Origin: JACJXF01 sp038316435
GTDB taxonomy: Bacteria; Bacteroidota; Bacteroidia; Bacteroidales; GCA-2748055
Reading direction: 5' to 3'
Length of the DNA: 64,000 nt
NCBI GenBank assembly: GCA_038316435.1
Contig: JBBQAQ010000011.1
Span: forward strand, 28,609-92,608
Positions 36,701 through 45,411 of the stretch are shown here, in pieces. The position numbers and the translations under genes are program-made. Each line of letters begins with the position of its first letter. The stretch's first letter is position 1. Under the pieces are notes generated by a model. It was not told where the DNA came from and did no database searches. It was given only the letters and a program-made list of their open reading frames with translations.

Positions 36701-39663
36701 CAGTTTTGTCAGTGAGTGACAATTATGGTTTAACGAATACGGGCACGGGAAATGCAACAATTTCAATAAAACTGGCAACACCGGTTAACATTTCAGCACT
36801 TGGAAGTGCATATAGTGTTGAATCTCCAGCTATAAACTTGTCTGCTATTCCTTCAGGCGGACAATTCAGCGGTCCAGGCGTGGTGGGTTCTGCAAATAAA
36901 TTTTACCCTGCAATTGCAGGAATTCTTGCATCTCCACATAAAATAATTTACACCTATCCTAATGAGTTTGGTTGTGTGAGTCATGACAGCGTAATTGTGA
37001 GTGTCGTTCAGGCATCTGGTAGCATTAACATGGGGGCGCTTTATTGCTATAATTCCACCCCATCTAAGGCAGTCGCCACCACAGGCAATCCCTCTGTGAT
37101 CGGATCATTTCATCTGCAAAAAGGATCAACGCTAATTCCAGAGGGTAGTGGTATTCATGATAACGGAAATAATACGGCAACAATTAGTCCTGAACTTTTA
37201 TCGCCAGATGATTATGTTTTGGTTTATAAGTATTTTGTAAGTGACACTCTAAGTCTGAGTAAAAACTTCAGAATTGAATCAATAGAACCTCCGAAAATTA
37301 TCGGCCTACCAGTTAGTATATGTGAAAATTCAACATCTATTAATCTTGATGGGGACGCAGCTTTTGGCTCATTTAAAGGAACTGGAATTATTGGCAATAG
37401 TATATCAGGTTTTAAATTCGACCCAAGTATTTCTGGTGATGGGAAATTCCTTATCATCTATAGCGATTCAACAGTAAATGGATGTAAAAGCAGCATCGCA
37501 ACTGAAATTAGAGTTTTTTATGTGCCTCAATTAGGTTTTACTGCAAACGACAGATGTGTTCTTTCTTCTCAGATTGGATCTGATATTACATTTATGAATA
37601 CTTCCGTAGAAAAAGACTCGGTTAAATATTGGAATTGGGAATTTGATGATGTTAATTCTGGTGCACTTAATTTCAGTAATGAGGTTTCACCAACGCATAT
37701 TTTTAAAAAGTCGGGTAAATATTCAATCGCATTAAGTGATTCCACTAATAATGGCTGCTTTAGCCAGAAGGAGATAACATTAGATTTTGGTGACAGACCA
37801 GTTGGTTTTTTCGAAGCTATAAATAAGTGTTTTACTCCTGGATCAGTTACAGAATTTTTAAGTAGCACAAGTTCCGACGATGCAATTAAATCATATTCCT
37901 GGAAGCTCCATCTTCCCAGTGGCAAAATTATTGATTCAACAGTTTATACGCCAGAATTTAATTTCCAGTTTTTGGAAAGCGGTAAGTATTTTGTAGAACA
38001 CCTTGTTACTTCAAACACGGATTGCATACTCACTTTATCAGATTCTGTAACACTTCAACCTACCATTTTGCTGAAAGCTGGAGTCCCATTCAATGAAGCA
38101 TTTGATGCAAATGACGGAGGCTGGAGTCGGAGCCAGATTGATGACACAAAGTTTCCCGGCCAAAGTTGGAAATGGGGTAATGCCGACTTCTTAAATCTGC
38201 CCAATGATATAAAACATGAATGGTTTACTAATAGAGATAGCTCGCAAATTCCAGAATTGTCCTATTTGGTTAGTCCATGTTTCAACATTTCCGAATTAGA
38301 GAGACCAATGGCAAGAATGAATATTTACAGAAATTTTACAAGTCCTCAGGATGGGGTTATTCTCAAAACCTCAACCGACAACGGACTTACCTGGTTGACC
38401 TTAGGAAATCCCGGCGATGGCATAAACTGGTATAGCGATTACCAAACTTCAAATTACGCATTTGGCTCAAATTTTGGCTGGGCAAATATAGCTGGATCCA
38501 GTGCTGATACAGGATGGATTGAATCGCGCCATATTCTTGATCCTGTCGGTGGTTCGGTTAATCTGCAATTTAGATTGGAGTTTGGTGCCAGAGAAAGCGC
38601 AATTCCTAATTATCAGGGATTTGCAATAAATAATTTTTCAATCAGGGAAAGAGAGCGTTTTAGTGTTTTAGAGCACTTTACGAATACCACAACTCAAAAC
38701 CCAAATAAAGAGAAACTTGTAAAGGGAAATGCAAAAGTCAATACACTTTATAAAAAAGACGATCTCTATAAGGATTTTGTAAAGTTGGAGTATCACACCA
38801 GGTTCCCATCTTCTAATGATTCACTGAATATTTTTAACAGGGATGTTCCAGGTTCCAGAGCTTTCTATTACGGTATCACCTCTGTCCCTTATTCTATTTT
38901 AGATGGAGGCGATCGCACGGGAAGAAGGTTTGATTTTACCGATACCAAATACGAGCCTAAAGAGGTTGATATTAACTTGAGATCACTTGAAGACCCTCCA
39001 GTTGAATTAACTGTAACTGCGAATACAAGCGGAAATCAACTCAGTGTAAATGTGAAACTTAAAGCACTGAAAAATATGGTTACGGCGGAAAGAGTTCTTT
39101 ACGTAATTCTTTATGAAACAAGGGTTTCCGGTTATAATCCCGGAAACGGAGAACTTCAGTTCCAGAATGTTGTAAGAAGTATGTTGCCTGGTGCTGGTGG
39201 TTCTGCGGTTTATCAGTCTTTGAGAGCTACTCCTTCTGATACAAGCAGACTTGAATTCAATTTTACTGCCGATATAAGTAATCTGAACAAGGAAAAAATT
39301 CGTGTTGCCGTTTACCTTCAGGATGATTTAAGCGGCGAAATATATCAGGTATCTCTTTCTGATCATACCAGATCTCTTGGTACGGGTGTGCATCCATCAA
39401 TTATATATAAGAATAGTATAAATGTATATCCAAATCCTGCAACTGACTTTGTTCAGATTAAAGTTTCAGGAAGAATTGACAAATCTTCAAGAATTGAACT
39501 TTTTGATCAGTTAGGAAGAAAAATCAGGAGTGAGGAAATCCCTGTGGCAGAAGGCAGCATTACTATAAGTACATCTGACCTTGTTAAAGGCGTTTATTAC
39601 TTACGAATGGCATCCGCTGGTATTCCGGGCTCGGAAACCGTAAAACTGGTAATCATTAACTAA
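33706..39663 (+). CDS. Giant T9SS-secreted surface protein, 1985 residues
   Basis: The start is the ATG at 33706; a TTG two codons earlier is in frame. A signal peptide ends near FAFSA. Residues of about 25-510 are four tandem repeats of about 120 residues. Ig-like strands follow to about 1250. Two PKD-like domains start near 1274 (YWNWEFDD) and 1366. A jelly-roll-like region (near 1465-1640) has the opening AFDANDGGWSRS. From about 1648 comes a thioredoxin-fold, Omp28-like segment (VLEHFTNTTTQNPNKEK) in which the usual CxxC is absent. The last 80 residues, from INVYPNPATDFVQIK to GVYYLRMAS, are a type A T9SS sorting domain. The protein should reach the cell surface through type IX secretion. 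It ends the six-gene run. Confidence 0.9.
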   Translation: MLLKKLIISFAIVCIPFFAFSAGSVAITGTITTNHSEQDIIIGGQTITLRLTSATWISTVADSTNLWKAVFSSSGNWSSVSAAITSGSLTRVDDTTFTIILPATSAYLITADEVVTITIPNSLLATGNTLNTPTFTITNLNPVLTLSGTASPSLSESNIRAGSFTVIFDLQYDTWQATLGANNALSTAFLAGISGNQDWSTVAGALSYTNITRNSATRITLTLPAVATYVITSNETVSFAIPAGSYVNGTARAATDPTIIVNNLNPQVTISGTATPSLQETNIHTGGYTVIFDVQYDTWHSTIGANNSVSTSFLAGITGDKDWSTVTTALTYANLTRNSATRLTLTLPAIGDYSIIANETVSINVPAGSFTGAAGVNSGVAFSVINQLATASATWSTALTTQTEAQVRAGGLTLTLVCSNNWNTSLSVLKTQFIAGLDGGAGSDWNTKILPNITVTHPSAKTVIISFAGDASFDISALKTINYAIPGAALATVSGAQITTTPVSFSISPASTSVSISPVSINESILNGATVDVVLSEETFSNPAILDVANFSLSTTPSNTSIVSVTNKTSTSARLTLAYSGDIDISGSLAVTVLSGLTGGGTLVSNTATIVPVIEPVITLVSIPNQTYKIGDNVPVTITVQNDGGQTFSLTAGTIGGRTITGLARTNVTTYTASFSILSGTTDFAAVSDIPVSIQMQVSGRSGNLYSTAISQNSDLIDANAPIISTYQALGTVYKVGDIVQLVANADQPDYTVDNAQTSINGIPYSSSFFELLSEFGGSYYFTYQVSENDNDVANPASLTGQIALKDAAGNISAIKVVSAISGSFKIDAHSPTISLVTSPDSTYIPGETLIFTLNTNGSGYTLSSETFINGISLGSGRFSFTGAGPTYSLNYTILSGDAVVSKGNISVNIVLKDAAGNKSNALTAYSNNSAIYTTKPTANISGNNSICLGDSASLFINLAGKSNWNIIVSDGSANIPFNNITTSPFSFKVAPIVSTNYSVLSVSDNYGLTNTGTGNATISIKLATPVNISALGSAYSVESPAINLSAIPSGGQFSGPGVVGSANKFYPAIAGILASPHKIIYTYPNEFGCVSHDSVIVSVVQASGSINMGALYCYNSTPSKAVATTGNPSVIGSFHLQKGSTLIPEGSGIHDNGNNTATISPELLSPDDYVLVYKYFVSDTLSLSKNFRIESIEPPKIIGLPVSICENSTSINLDGDAAFGSFKGTGIIGNSISGFKFDPSISGDGKFLIIYSDSTVNGCKSSIATEIRVFYVPQLGFTANDRCVLSSQIGSDITFMNTSVEKDSVKYWNWEFDDVNSGALNFSNEVSPTHIFKKSGKYSIALSDSTNNGCFSQKEITLDFGDRPVGFFEAINKCFTPGSVTEFLSSTSSDDAIKSYSWKLHLPSGKIIDSTVYTPEFNFQFLESGKYFVEHLVTSNTDCILTLSDSVTLQPTILLKAGVPFNEAFDANDGGWSRSQIDDTKFPGQSWKWGNADFLNLPNDIKHEWFTNRDSSQIPELSYLVSPCFNISELERPMARMNIYRNFTSPQDGVILKTSTDNGLTWLTLGNPGDGINWYSDYQTSNYAFGSNFGWANIAGSSADTGWIESRHILDPVGGSVNLQFRLEFGARESAIPNYQGFAINNFSIRERERFSVLEHFTNTTTQNPNKEKLVKGNAKVNTLYKKDDLYKDFVKLEYHTRFPSSNDSLNIFNRDVPGSRAFYYGITSVPYSILDGGDRTGRRFDFTDTKYEPKEVDINLRSLEDPPVELTVTANTSGNQLSVNVKLKALKNMVTAERVLYVILYETRVSGYNPGNGELQFQNVVRSMLPGAGGSAVYQSLRATPSDTSRLEFNFTADISNLNKEKIRVAVYLQDDLSGEIYQVSLSDHTRSLGTGVHPSIIYKNSINVYPNPATDFVQIKVSGRIDKSSRIELFDQLGRKIRSEEIPVAEGSITISTSDLVKGVYYLRMASAGIPGSETVKLVIIN
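33775..35235 (+). repeat. Four tandem ~120-codon repeats in the giant secreted protein
   Basis: Copies 2 and 3 (starting near 34122 and 34493) are clearly alike: both contain YDTW, a conserved FLAGI(S/T)G, a DWSTV and a TR(I/L)TLTLPA strand. Copies 1 and 4 are more diverged. The unit is about 370 bp. The repeat is protein-level and the DNA has drifted. Confidence 0.75.
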
Positions 39664-39683
39664 AAGGAGGGTAAAAAGGATTT

Positions 39684-40907
39684 TTATTCGGGTTCGGTAA
39701 CTGTTTCGAGCATTTTTTCACCAAAAGATTTGCCGAATTCAGTTAACCTTTCTCCTTTGCCATTGTAAGGGTAAAACTTTTCGGCAATTCCTTCTGCGAA
39801 AACATTAAGCTTTAAGTTTTTCAGATGGTCTTCTATAAGCTTCACGGCTTCCCCACTCCAACCATACGACCCAAATGCGGCTGCAGGTTTTCCCTTATCA
39901 CGAATTGGATTTATAAGGGAGAATAGTTTGTAAACCGGGAGTAAAGTATTCTGATTTATTGTGGGTGAGCCTATTAACATGGCCTGACTCATAACAATCT
40001 TTTCCTCCAGATCTCCTAAAAGAATATTTTCAATATCTACCATATCAATCTCAAAATCACCTGCGAGCGCAAGCCCTTCAGCTATCTTTTTAGCCATTTC
40101 TGCGGTAAAGCCGTAAGCAGAAACATAGGCGATTAATATTCTCTTATTCTTGGTCTTAAGAATATCCATATATTCCATTGCTTTTTCTTCTGTAATACCA
40201 AGATATTTCTTCCAGTTTGATCTTAGAATAGGTCCATGCCCCGGGCAAATAACATCGATGTTAAGCGGTTTAATCTTTTCGATCGCTTTAAGCATAAATT
40301 TACTGAAAGGCTTTAAAATAACGTCAAAATAGTAGATAAAGGCCGCATCATAGTTCCCGGCTTTATCATCAAACATCTCTTCATGACAGAAATGGGCGCC
40401 AAAAGAATCACAAGTAAATAGGATTTTCTCTGATTCAAGGTAAGTATATATTGTGTCGGGCCAGTGAAGATTAGGTGCGCCTATTACTTTAAGCTGTTTA
40501 TTTCCAAGATCGATGATATCACCATCTTTCACTTTGAGTGATTTAAATGGCGTCCCAATCATTTCCTGTAGATAATTAAGAGCTTGACCACTTCCAACAA
40601 CTGTGAGTTCGGGTGATAATTCCAGCATCTTCTTTATGCAGCCTGAATGATCTGGCTCTGTATGATTACAAATGATATAATCTATTTTTGTCGGATCGGT
40701 TAGAGTGCTGATTTTCTTAAGATAGGTATCCCAGTATTTTTCTTTAACCGTTTCAATAAGGGTTTTCTTCTCAGCATTAATAAAATATGAATTGTAGGTT
40801 GTTCCGAATTTAGTTTCCATCACAATATCGAATGTAACAATATCATGATCAAGTACTCCAACCCAGAAAACTTCAGGCTTAACCTCTAGAACTTTAGAAT
40901 CTTTCAT
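39684..40907 (-). CDS. Flavodiiron protein (oxygen/NO reductase)
   Basis: The protein has 407 residues from the ATG at 40907, since the 10-residue extension to 40937 lies outside the family. The N-terminal metallo-beta-lactamase domain shows the diiron ligands H-x-E-x-D-H in CNHTEPDHSG (near 80), HWPDT (near 147), CDSFGAH and PGHGP. The C-terminal flavodoxin domain (from about 255) has ILIAYVSAYGFTAEMA as its FMN phosphate loop. Family members reduce oxygen to water or NO to N2O in anaerobes, with electrons from rubredoxin. No rubredoxin is fused or adjacent. It has its own promoter. This argues for an anaerobic or microaerophilic host. Confidence 0.94.
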   Translation of the reverse strand: MKDSKVLEVKPEVFWVGVLDHDIVTFDIVMETKFGTTYNSYFINAEKKTLIETVKEKYWDTYLKKISTLTDPTKIDYIICNHTEPDHSGCIKKMLELSPELTVVGSGQALNYLQEMIGTPFKSLKVKDGDIIDLGNKQLKVIGAPNLHWPDTIYTYLESEKILFTCDSFGAHFCHEEMFDDKAGNYDAAFIYYFDVILKPFSKFMLKAIEKIKPLNIDVICPGHGPILRSNWKKYLGITEEKAMEYMDILKTKNKRILIAYVSAYGFTAEMAKKIAEGLALAGDFEIDMVDIENILLGDLEEKIVMSQAMLIGSPTINQNTLLPVYKLFSLINPIRDKGKPAAAFGSYGWSGEAVKLIEDHLKNLKLNVFAEGIAEKFYPYNGKGERLTEFGKSFGEKMLETVTEPE

Positions 40908-40934
40908 TTGTTTTAACTCAAATAATTTAAAATG

Positions 40935-40965
40935 CAAAAGTAGCTACGAAAGCTATCTTCTCCAA
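40935..40965 (-). promoter_or_regulatory. Flavodiiron gene promoter, Bacteroidota type
   Basis: On the minus strand TTG (40965-40963), a 20-base spacer, and TACTTTTG (40942-40935) fit TTG-N17-23-TAnnTTTG. The -7 box is 28 bp from the ATG. Confidence 0.7.
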
Positions 40966-41036
40966 CAGAAAACCTTGAAGATTCAATAAAAATTGAGTTC
41001 TAAGGGGTATTCAAAATGAGGATATTCAGGAAATAG

Positions 41037-41064
41037 AAAAAGGCTGCCTGAAAAGGCAGCCTTT
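41037..41064 (-). terminator. Strong rho-independent terminator
   Basis: AAAGGCTGCC/GGCAGCCTTT is a perfect 10-bp stem with a 6-base loop. On the minus strand it is followed by a T run, directly downstream of the small Cys-rich gene. Confidence 0.9.
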
Positions 41065-41087
41065 AACACTTAGTTGAAAATAAATAA

Positions 41088-41312
41088 TTATTTCTTTTCT
41101 GCTCCAGCGCAGCTACTTTTGCTTTCACAACAAGCTTTCTTTTCAGCTGGGCAATCAGCTTTTTTTGTTGTTGTTTCAGCAGCTTTCGCTTTTTTAGGTT
41201 TATCATCAATAGCTTTAACTGCTATAGGCGCTGAATATGTTGCTGCGATAGCCGGGCTTGCAATTGCTCCGAAAAAAGCAACCAATGCGATAATTGCAAA
41301 TAATTTCTTCAT
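41088..41312 (-). CDS. Small exported Cys/Lys-rich protein, 74 aa
   Basis: A signal peptide (MKKLFAIIALVAFFGAIASP) probably ends near AIAA at residue 23. The mature 50 residues are Lys/Ala-rich, with four cysteines clustered as DCPAEKKACCESKSSC. No known family is recognised. Its reality is supported by an exact -7 box (41352-41345), normal codon use, and a strong terminator 24 bp past its stop. This is the layout of an independent, probably well-expressed single gene. Metal or thiol binding in the periplasm is a guess from the cysteines. Confidence 0.75.
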   Translation of the reverse strand: MKKLFAIIALVAFFGAIASPAIAATYSAPIAVKAIDDKPKKAKAAETTTKKADCPAEKKACCESKSSCAGAEKK

Positions 41313-41344
41313 GATTTATAATTTTAAAGTTATACAATGAGCAA

Positions 41345-41352
41345 CAAATATA
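41345..41352 (-). promoter_or_regulatory. -7 box of the small Cys-rich gene
   Basis: TATATTTG on the minus strand, 32 bp before the ATG. No TTG at ideal spacing was found. Confidence 0.5.
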
Positions 41353-41404
41353 CTCACTTCAATATAAGTAGCCTGTTAACTACATGTTAAAAGAACTCTG
41401 CTTA

Positions 41405-42064
41405 TTATAAACGTGCCAAAGGAGTCTTTTTCCCATATACCTGATCACCCGATTTTACAAGGATCTCAGTTCCAACAGGGAAAAATATATCAGCTCTTGA
41501 ACCGAACTTTATAAAGCCCAACTCATCTCCAGCCTCAAATGAATTTCCGGCTTTTGCATAGCAAATTATCCTTCTGGCAACAGCTCCTGCAATCTGCCTG
41601 AGCAAGACAGGTATCCCCTTATGATTTTCGATCACAATAGTTGTTCTTTCATTCAATGTGCTTGATTTAGGATGTATTGCCATTAAGAACTTTCCAGGGT
41701 GATATTTAAAATACTTTACTTTTCCAGAAAAAGGGAAAAAATTAATATGAACATCCCAAACTGACATGAAAACGGATACTTGTAATCGTCGATCTTTAAA
41801 ATATTCATCTTCAGTAGTTTCTTCTATAACTACAATTTTACCATCCGCTGGAGAATAAAATATTCCGTCTTCGTATATCTGGTTTCGTGAAGGGACTCTG
41901 AAAAAACGAGCTACAAAAATTAAAAGGAATGCAAATAATACTAAAATCGGAAAGAGGATCAGTAAATTGTCTGATAGGAAATTACTTAAAATTACTGCGG
42001 AAAATACAAGAATACTTCCTATTATCGCAAAAATCAAAAGACCTTCTTTATGGATTTTTATCAT
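41405..42064 (-). CDS. psd: Phosphatidylserine decarboxylase, short type
   Basis: The protein has 219 residues, the short Psd form. Two N-terminal membrane segments span residues 10-50. The autocleavage site G-S that yields the pyruvoyl group is within IKFGSRADIFFP near residue 185, and the active-site aspartate/histidine region is SVWDVHINFFP near 98. It makes phosphatidylethanolamine. It begins 2 bp after cdsA on the same strand, so the two lipid genes are co-transcribed with ftsH and rsfS. Confidence 0.93.
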   Translation of the reverse strand: MIKIHKEGLLIFAIIGSILVFSAVILSNFLSDNLLILFPILVLFAFLLIFVARFFRVPSRNQIYEDGIFYSPADGKIVVIEETTEDEYFKDRRLQVSVFMSVWDVHINFFPFSGKVKYFKYHPGKFLMAIHPKSSTLNERTTIVIENHKGIPVLLRQIAGAVARRIICYAKAGNSFEAGDELGFIKFGSRADIFFPVGTEILVKSGDQVYGKKTPLARL

Positions 42065-42066
42065 TT

Positions 42067-42888
42067 TCAGATTTTTATCAGGTAAAGATAAAGAAAAACA
42101 AAAGGAATGATTAATAAGAGTGAATCAAAGCGATCCAATATTCCTCCGTGACCTGGCATTATTGTACCGGAATCTTTTACGCCAGCTTCACGCTTCATGA
42201 GTGATTCAATCAAATCGCCCGTTGTACCTGCAAGAACAATGATGATGCTCAGAACTATCCAATCGGTAAAATTTAGTAAAGATGTATATTTAGAGTACAA
42301 AAAACTCACGATAACAGCAAAAATCATACCTCCGAAAAATCCTTCCCATGATTTTTTTGGTGAGATGTTCGGTGCCATTTTGTGTTTGCCAAATAATACT
42401 CCACTGATATAGGCTCCGGAATCATAAGTCCATATTATCAATAAAACTCCTATTAATATTTCAGGATTATATGCTAAACCAGTTAATTCATTTTGAGTTA
42501 AAAAAGGTATTAATGACAAGGGAAGCAAAATATAAATTATCCCTGTAATTGTCACCATTACGGAACGAATTATCTCTTCCCTTCTGGTAAAGATAAAGGA
42601 AAACCATAATCCTATAACAGGAACCATTAGGAGTTCAAGGTATTTTGCATGTATATACGATTGCCTTTCTAGAAAAACGAATGTAAGAATGATTACACCG
42701 GCTACTATACCTCCTTTTACAAGTGGATTATAGCCTCTTACCTCAAACATCCGGTAATACTCAAACAGAGCAACAGTTGAAATTGTGAGCAATAATGCAA
42801 GTAGCGTCCATGGACCCAGCAAAATTGCGCCAAGCATTACAATAATAAAAATACTACCTGTCAGACTTCGTTTAAGAAATTCGCTCAA
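42067..42888 (-). CDS. cdsA: Phosphatidate cytidylyltransferase
   Basis: The protein has 273 residues and about 8 membrane segments. The CDP-diglyceride synthetase signature lies near residue 220: S-x2-K-R-x3-x-K-D in ESLMKREAGVKDSG, followed by PGHGGILDRFDS. It makes CDP-diacylglycerol from phosphatidate and CTP, the precursor used upstream of Psd. Order on the strand is rsfS, ftsH, cdsA, psd. Confidence 0.95.
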   Translation of the reverse strand: MSEFLKRSLTGSIFIIVMLGAILLGPWTLLALLLTISTVALFEYYRMFEVRGYNPLVKGGIVAGVIILTFVFLERQSYIHAKYLELLMVPVIGLWFSFIFTRREEIIRSVMVTITGIIYILLPLSLIPFLTQNELTGLAYNPEILIGVLLIIWTYDSGAYISGVLFGKHKMAPNISPKKSWEGFFGGMIFAVIVSFLYSKYTSLLNFTDWIVLSIIIVLAGTTGDLIESLMKREAGVKDSGTIMPGHGGILDRFDSLLLIIPFVFLYLYLIKI

Positions 42889-42933
42889 TTGTCCTTTTTT
42901 TCAATTTAAGTACTAAAAAAACACCTAGGTTAA

Positions 42934-45012
42934 TTAATATTTCCCATCCTCATCAGTAGCTTTTTTTGTTTTTCGGCTCACTTTCTTAACAGGAACTTCT
43001 TCAGTAACAACTGAGTCGTTAACTGCTTTTTTCTTCCTAGTTAGTTTTTTCATTTCCTCAGGCTGACGACCTTTTCGAGGGCCGAAAATTTTCTCTACGT
43101 CTTCGCTGAAAATAACTTCTCTCTCTAATAGAATCTTTGCAAGCTTACTCAGGCCTTCCTTATTTTCCGAAAGCAATTTCTTTGCTCTTTCATACTGAAT
43201 TTCAACCATTAATTTAACTTCCTGATCGATTAATTCAGCTGTTTTATCACTATAAGGCTTACTAAATGTAAAGTCAGTTTGTCCTGATGAATCATAAAAA
43301 CTCAGGTTTCCAACTTTATTACTCATACCATAATATGAAATCATGGCATAAGCTGTTTTGGTAACTCTTTCAAGATCATTTAACGCACCAGTGGATATCT
43401 TGGTGAAATTGATCTCCTCAGAAGCCCGTCCGCCTAGGGTAGCACACATTTCATCCAATAATTGCTCAGTGGTTGTAATGGATCTTTCTTCAGGTAAATA
43501 CCAAGCGGCGCCCAGTGATCTTCCCCTAGGAATAATCGTTACTTTAACCAGCGGATTAGCGTATTCCAGCAACCAGCTAACAGTTGCATGCCCTGCTTCA
43601 TGGAATGCAATGGTTTCTTTTTCACCAACAGATATAATTTTATTCTTTTTTTCAAGCCCTCCAATGATACGGTCTATAGCATCAAGAAAATCCTGTTTCT
43701 GAACCGATTTTTTTCCTCTTCGTGCGGCAATCAGCGCAGCTTCATTACAAACATTTGCAATGTCAGCACCTGAGAAACCAGGGGTTTGACGGGCAAGAAA
43801 TTCTATATCAAGGGCTTTTTCAAGTTTCAAAGGTTTAACATGAACCTGAAAAATTTCATTCCTTTCATTTAAATCAGGTAATTCAACGTGAATCTGCCTG
43901 TCAAACCTACCTGCTCTAAGAAGAGCGCGATCGAGAATGTCTGAGCGGTTAGTGGCCGCAAGGATAATTACTCCGCTGTTGGTTCCAAATCCATCCATTT
44001 CAGTAAGAAGCTGGTTAAGAGTATTTTCCCGTTCGTCATTTGCACCAAAATTCGGATTCCGTCCACGTGCACGACCTACTGCGTCTATCTCATCGATAAA
44101 TACAATACAAGGCGCTTTTTCCTTTGCCTGTTTAAAAAGATCTCTGACCCTTGAGGCTCCAACTCCTACAAACATCTCTACAAAGTCTGAACCCGAAATG
44201 CTGAAAAAAGGAACATGTGCTTCACCTGCAACAGCTTTTGCAAGTAAGGTTTTACCAGTCCCCGGGGGGCCTACCAACAAAGCTCCTTTTGGAATTTTGC
44301 CACCAAGATCTGTATATTTTTTTGGGTTCTTGAGAAAGTCAACAATCTCCTTAATTTCAATTTTTGCTTCTTCTAGACCGGCAACATCCTTAAAATCCAC
44401 CTTCACAGAGGTGTCCTTATCAAAGATCTGAGCTTTGGATTTTCCAACATTGAAGATGTTTCCTGCTCCTCCGCCTCCTCCTGAACCCATTTTACGAAAG
44501 ATAAACATCCAGACTGCAACCAGCAGAATAATAGGGACTACCCAACCTAAAATCGTTCCCAGATAATCGCTTCTTGTTTCAGTTTTGAACTCAGGCCTTT
44601 TTTCTATTGGCAAAGAGGTTATAAGAATATTTATGTCTTTGAACTGATCAGGAAACTGAATGCTGAAAATATATTTCGGACTTTCAGGAGTAAACTGGCT
44701 GAACCCTCTTTTTTTAGTCTTTTCTGTTATTCCGGTTTTACCAGATATGGAGTCATTTTTAACGAATATTTCAACTTTCTCCTTATTAACAACAATCAGT
44801 TTGCTAACCTTTTGTTCAGTGATTAGGCTGGAAAACTCATTCCAATCAACTTCTTTTATAGTTTCTGAGGAATTAAAAAAGGTAATTCCAATAAAAAATA
44901 TTGCAATAGCAATATAAATCCAATACCCATTGAATTTTTGTTTGTTTGATGAACCCTGAGGTTTGTTTACTTTTCCGGAATTTCCGGGATTGTTATTCGA
45001 ATTATCGCTCAT
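42934..45012 (-). CDS. ftsH: ATP-dependent zinc metalloprotease FtsH
   Basis: The protein has 692 residues. It has two membrane segments (about 28-47 and 153-172) flanking a periplasmic domain, an AAA+ domain with Walker A VGPPGTGKT (near 248) and the SRH motif ATNRSDILDRALLR, and then the M41 protease with HEAGH (near 469). It degrades membrane and regulatory proteins. The C-terminal tail is Lys-rich and variable (RKGRQPEEMKKLTRKKKA). It lies 11 bp after rsfS. Confidence 0.97.
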   Translation of the reverse strand: MSDNSNNNPGNSGKVNKPQGSSNKQKFNGYWIYIAIAIFFIGITFFNSSETIKEVDWNEFSSLITEQKVSKLIVVNKEKVEIFVKNDSISGKTGITEKTKKRGFSQFTPESPKYIFSIQFPDQFKDINILITSLPIEKRPEFKTETRSDYLGTILGWVVPIILLVAVWMFIFRKMGSGGGGGAGNIFNVGKSKAQIFDKDTSVKVDFKDVAGLEEAKIEIKEIVDFLKNPKKYTDLGGKIPKGALLVGPPGTGKTLLAKAVAGEAHVPFFSISGSDFVEMFVGVGASRVRDLFKQAKEKAPCIVFIDEIDAVGRARGRNPNFGANDERENTLNQLLTEMDGFGTNSGVIILAATNRSDILDRALLRAGRFDRQIHVELPDLNERNEIFQVHVKPLKLEKALDIEFLARQTPGFSGADIANVCNEAALIAARRGKKSVQKQDFLDAIDRIIGGLEKKNKIISVGEKETIAFHEAGHATVSWLLEYANPLVKVTIIPRGRSLGAAWYLPEERSITTTEQLLDEMCATLGGRASEEINFTKISTGALNDLERVTKTAYAMISYYGMSNKVGNLSFYDSSGQTDFTFSKPYSDKTAELIDQEVKLMVEIQYERAKKLLSENKEGLSKLAKILLEREVIFSEDVEKIFGPRKGRQPEEMKKLTRKKKAVNDSVVTEEVPVKKVSRKTKKATDEDGKY

Positions 45013-45023
45013 GTAAATTTATT

Positions 45024-45395
45024 TTATTCGTCCGCATATATTTTTACTTTACCATCTGCCCATAAATCTTCGAGCCGGTAAAATGATCTCTGTTCTTCTA
45101 AGAAAACATGTACAACAATACCTGAGAAGTCAATTAATACCCATTGTGAATTCTGCATACCTTCAACATGAGCCGGTTTTATTCCCAAAAGCTCTTTCGG
45201 CCTGATTTCAATATTATCTGCTATTGCTGACACATGAGTGGTTGATGTACCATGGCAAATAATAAAATAATCAAAAATGGAATTCTCAATTTTCCGTAAA
45301 TCAATGCTTACAATTTTCTTGCCCTTTTTATCTTGTATCGCTTCAATAATTGTTTCTAACAACTTTTCATCAGTCGGATTCTCTTTCTTTTTCAT
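45024..45395 (-). CDS. rsfS: Ribosome silencing factor RsfS
   Basis: The protein has 123 residues. It blocks subunit joining by binding L14 in starvation. Family blocks are visible: IVSIDLRKIENSIFDYFIIC near 30 and WVLIDFSGIVVHVFLEEQR near 85, with YRLEDLWAD at the C-terminus. It is the first gene of the rsfS-ftsH-cdsA-psd run, an order conserved in Bacteroidota, and is divergent from birA. Confidence 0.94.
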   Translation of the reverse strand: MKKKENPTDEKLLETIIEAIQDKKGKKIVSIDLRKIENSIFDYFIICHGTSTTHVSAIADNIEIRPKELLGIKPAHVEGMQNSQWVLIDFSGIVVHVFLEEQRSFYRLEDLWADGKVKIYADE

Positions 45396-45411
45396 TCAAT
45401 ATTTTTAAATG

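Noticed and set aside
43937..44431. Plus-strand ORF of 164 codons
   Set aside because: It is antisense to the AAA+ domain of ftsH, which is strongly conserved in the other frame.
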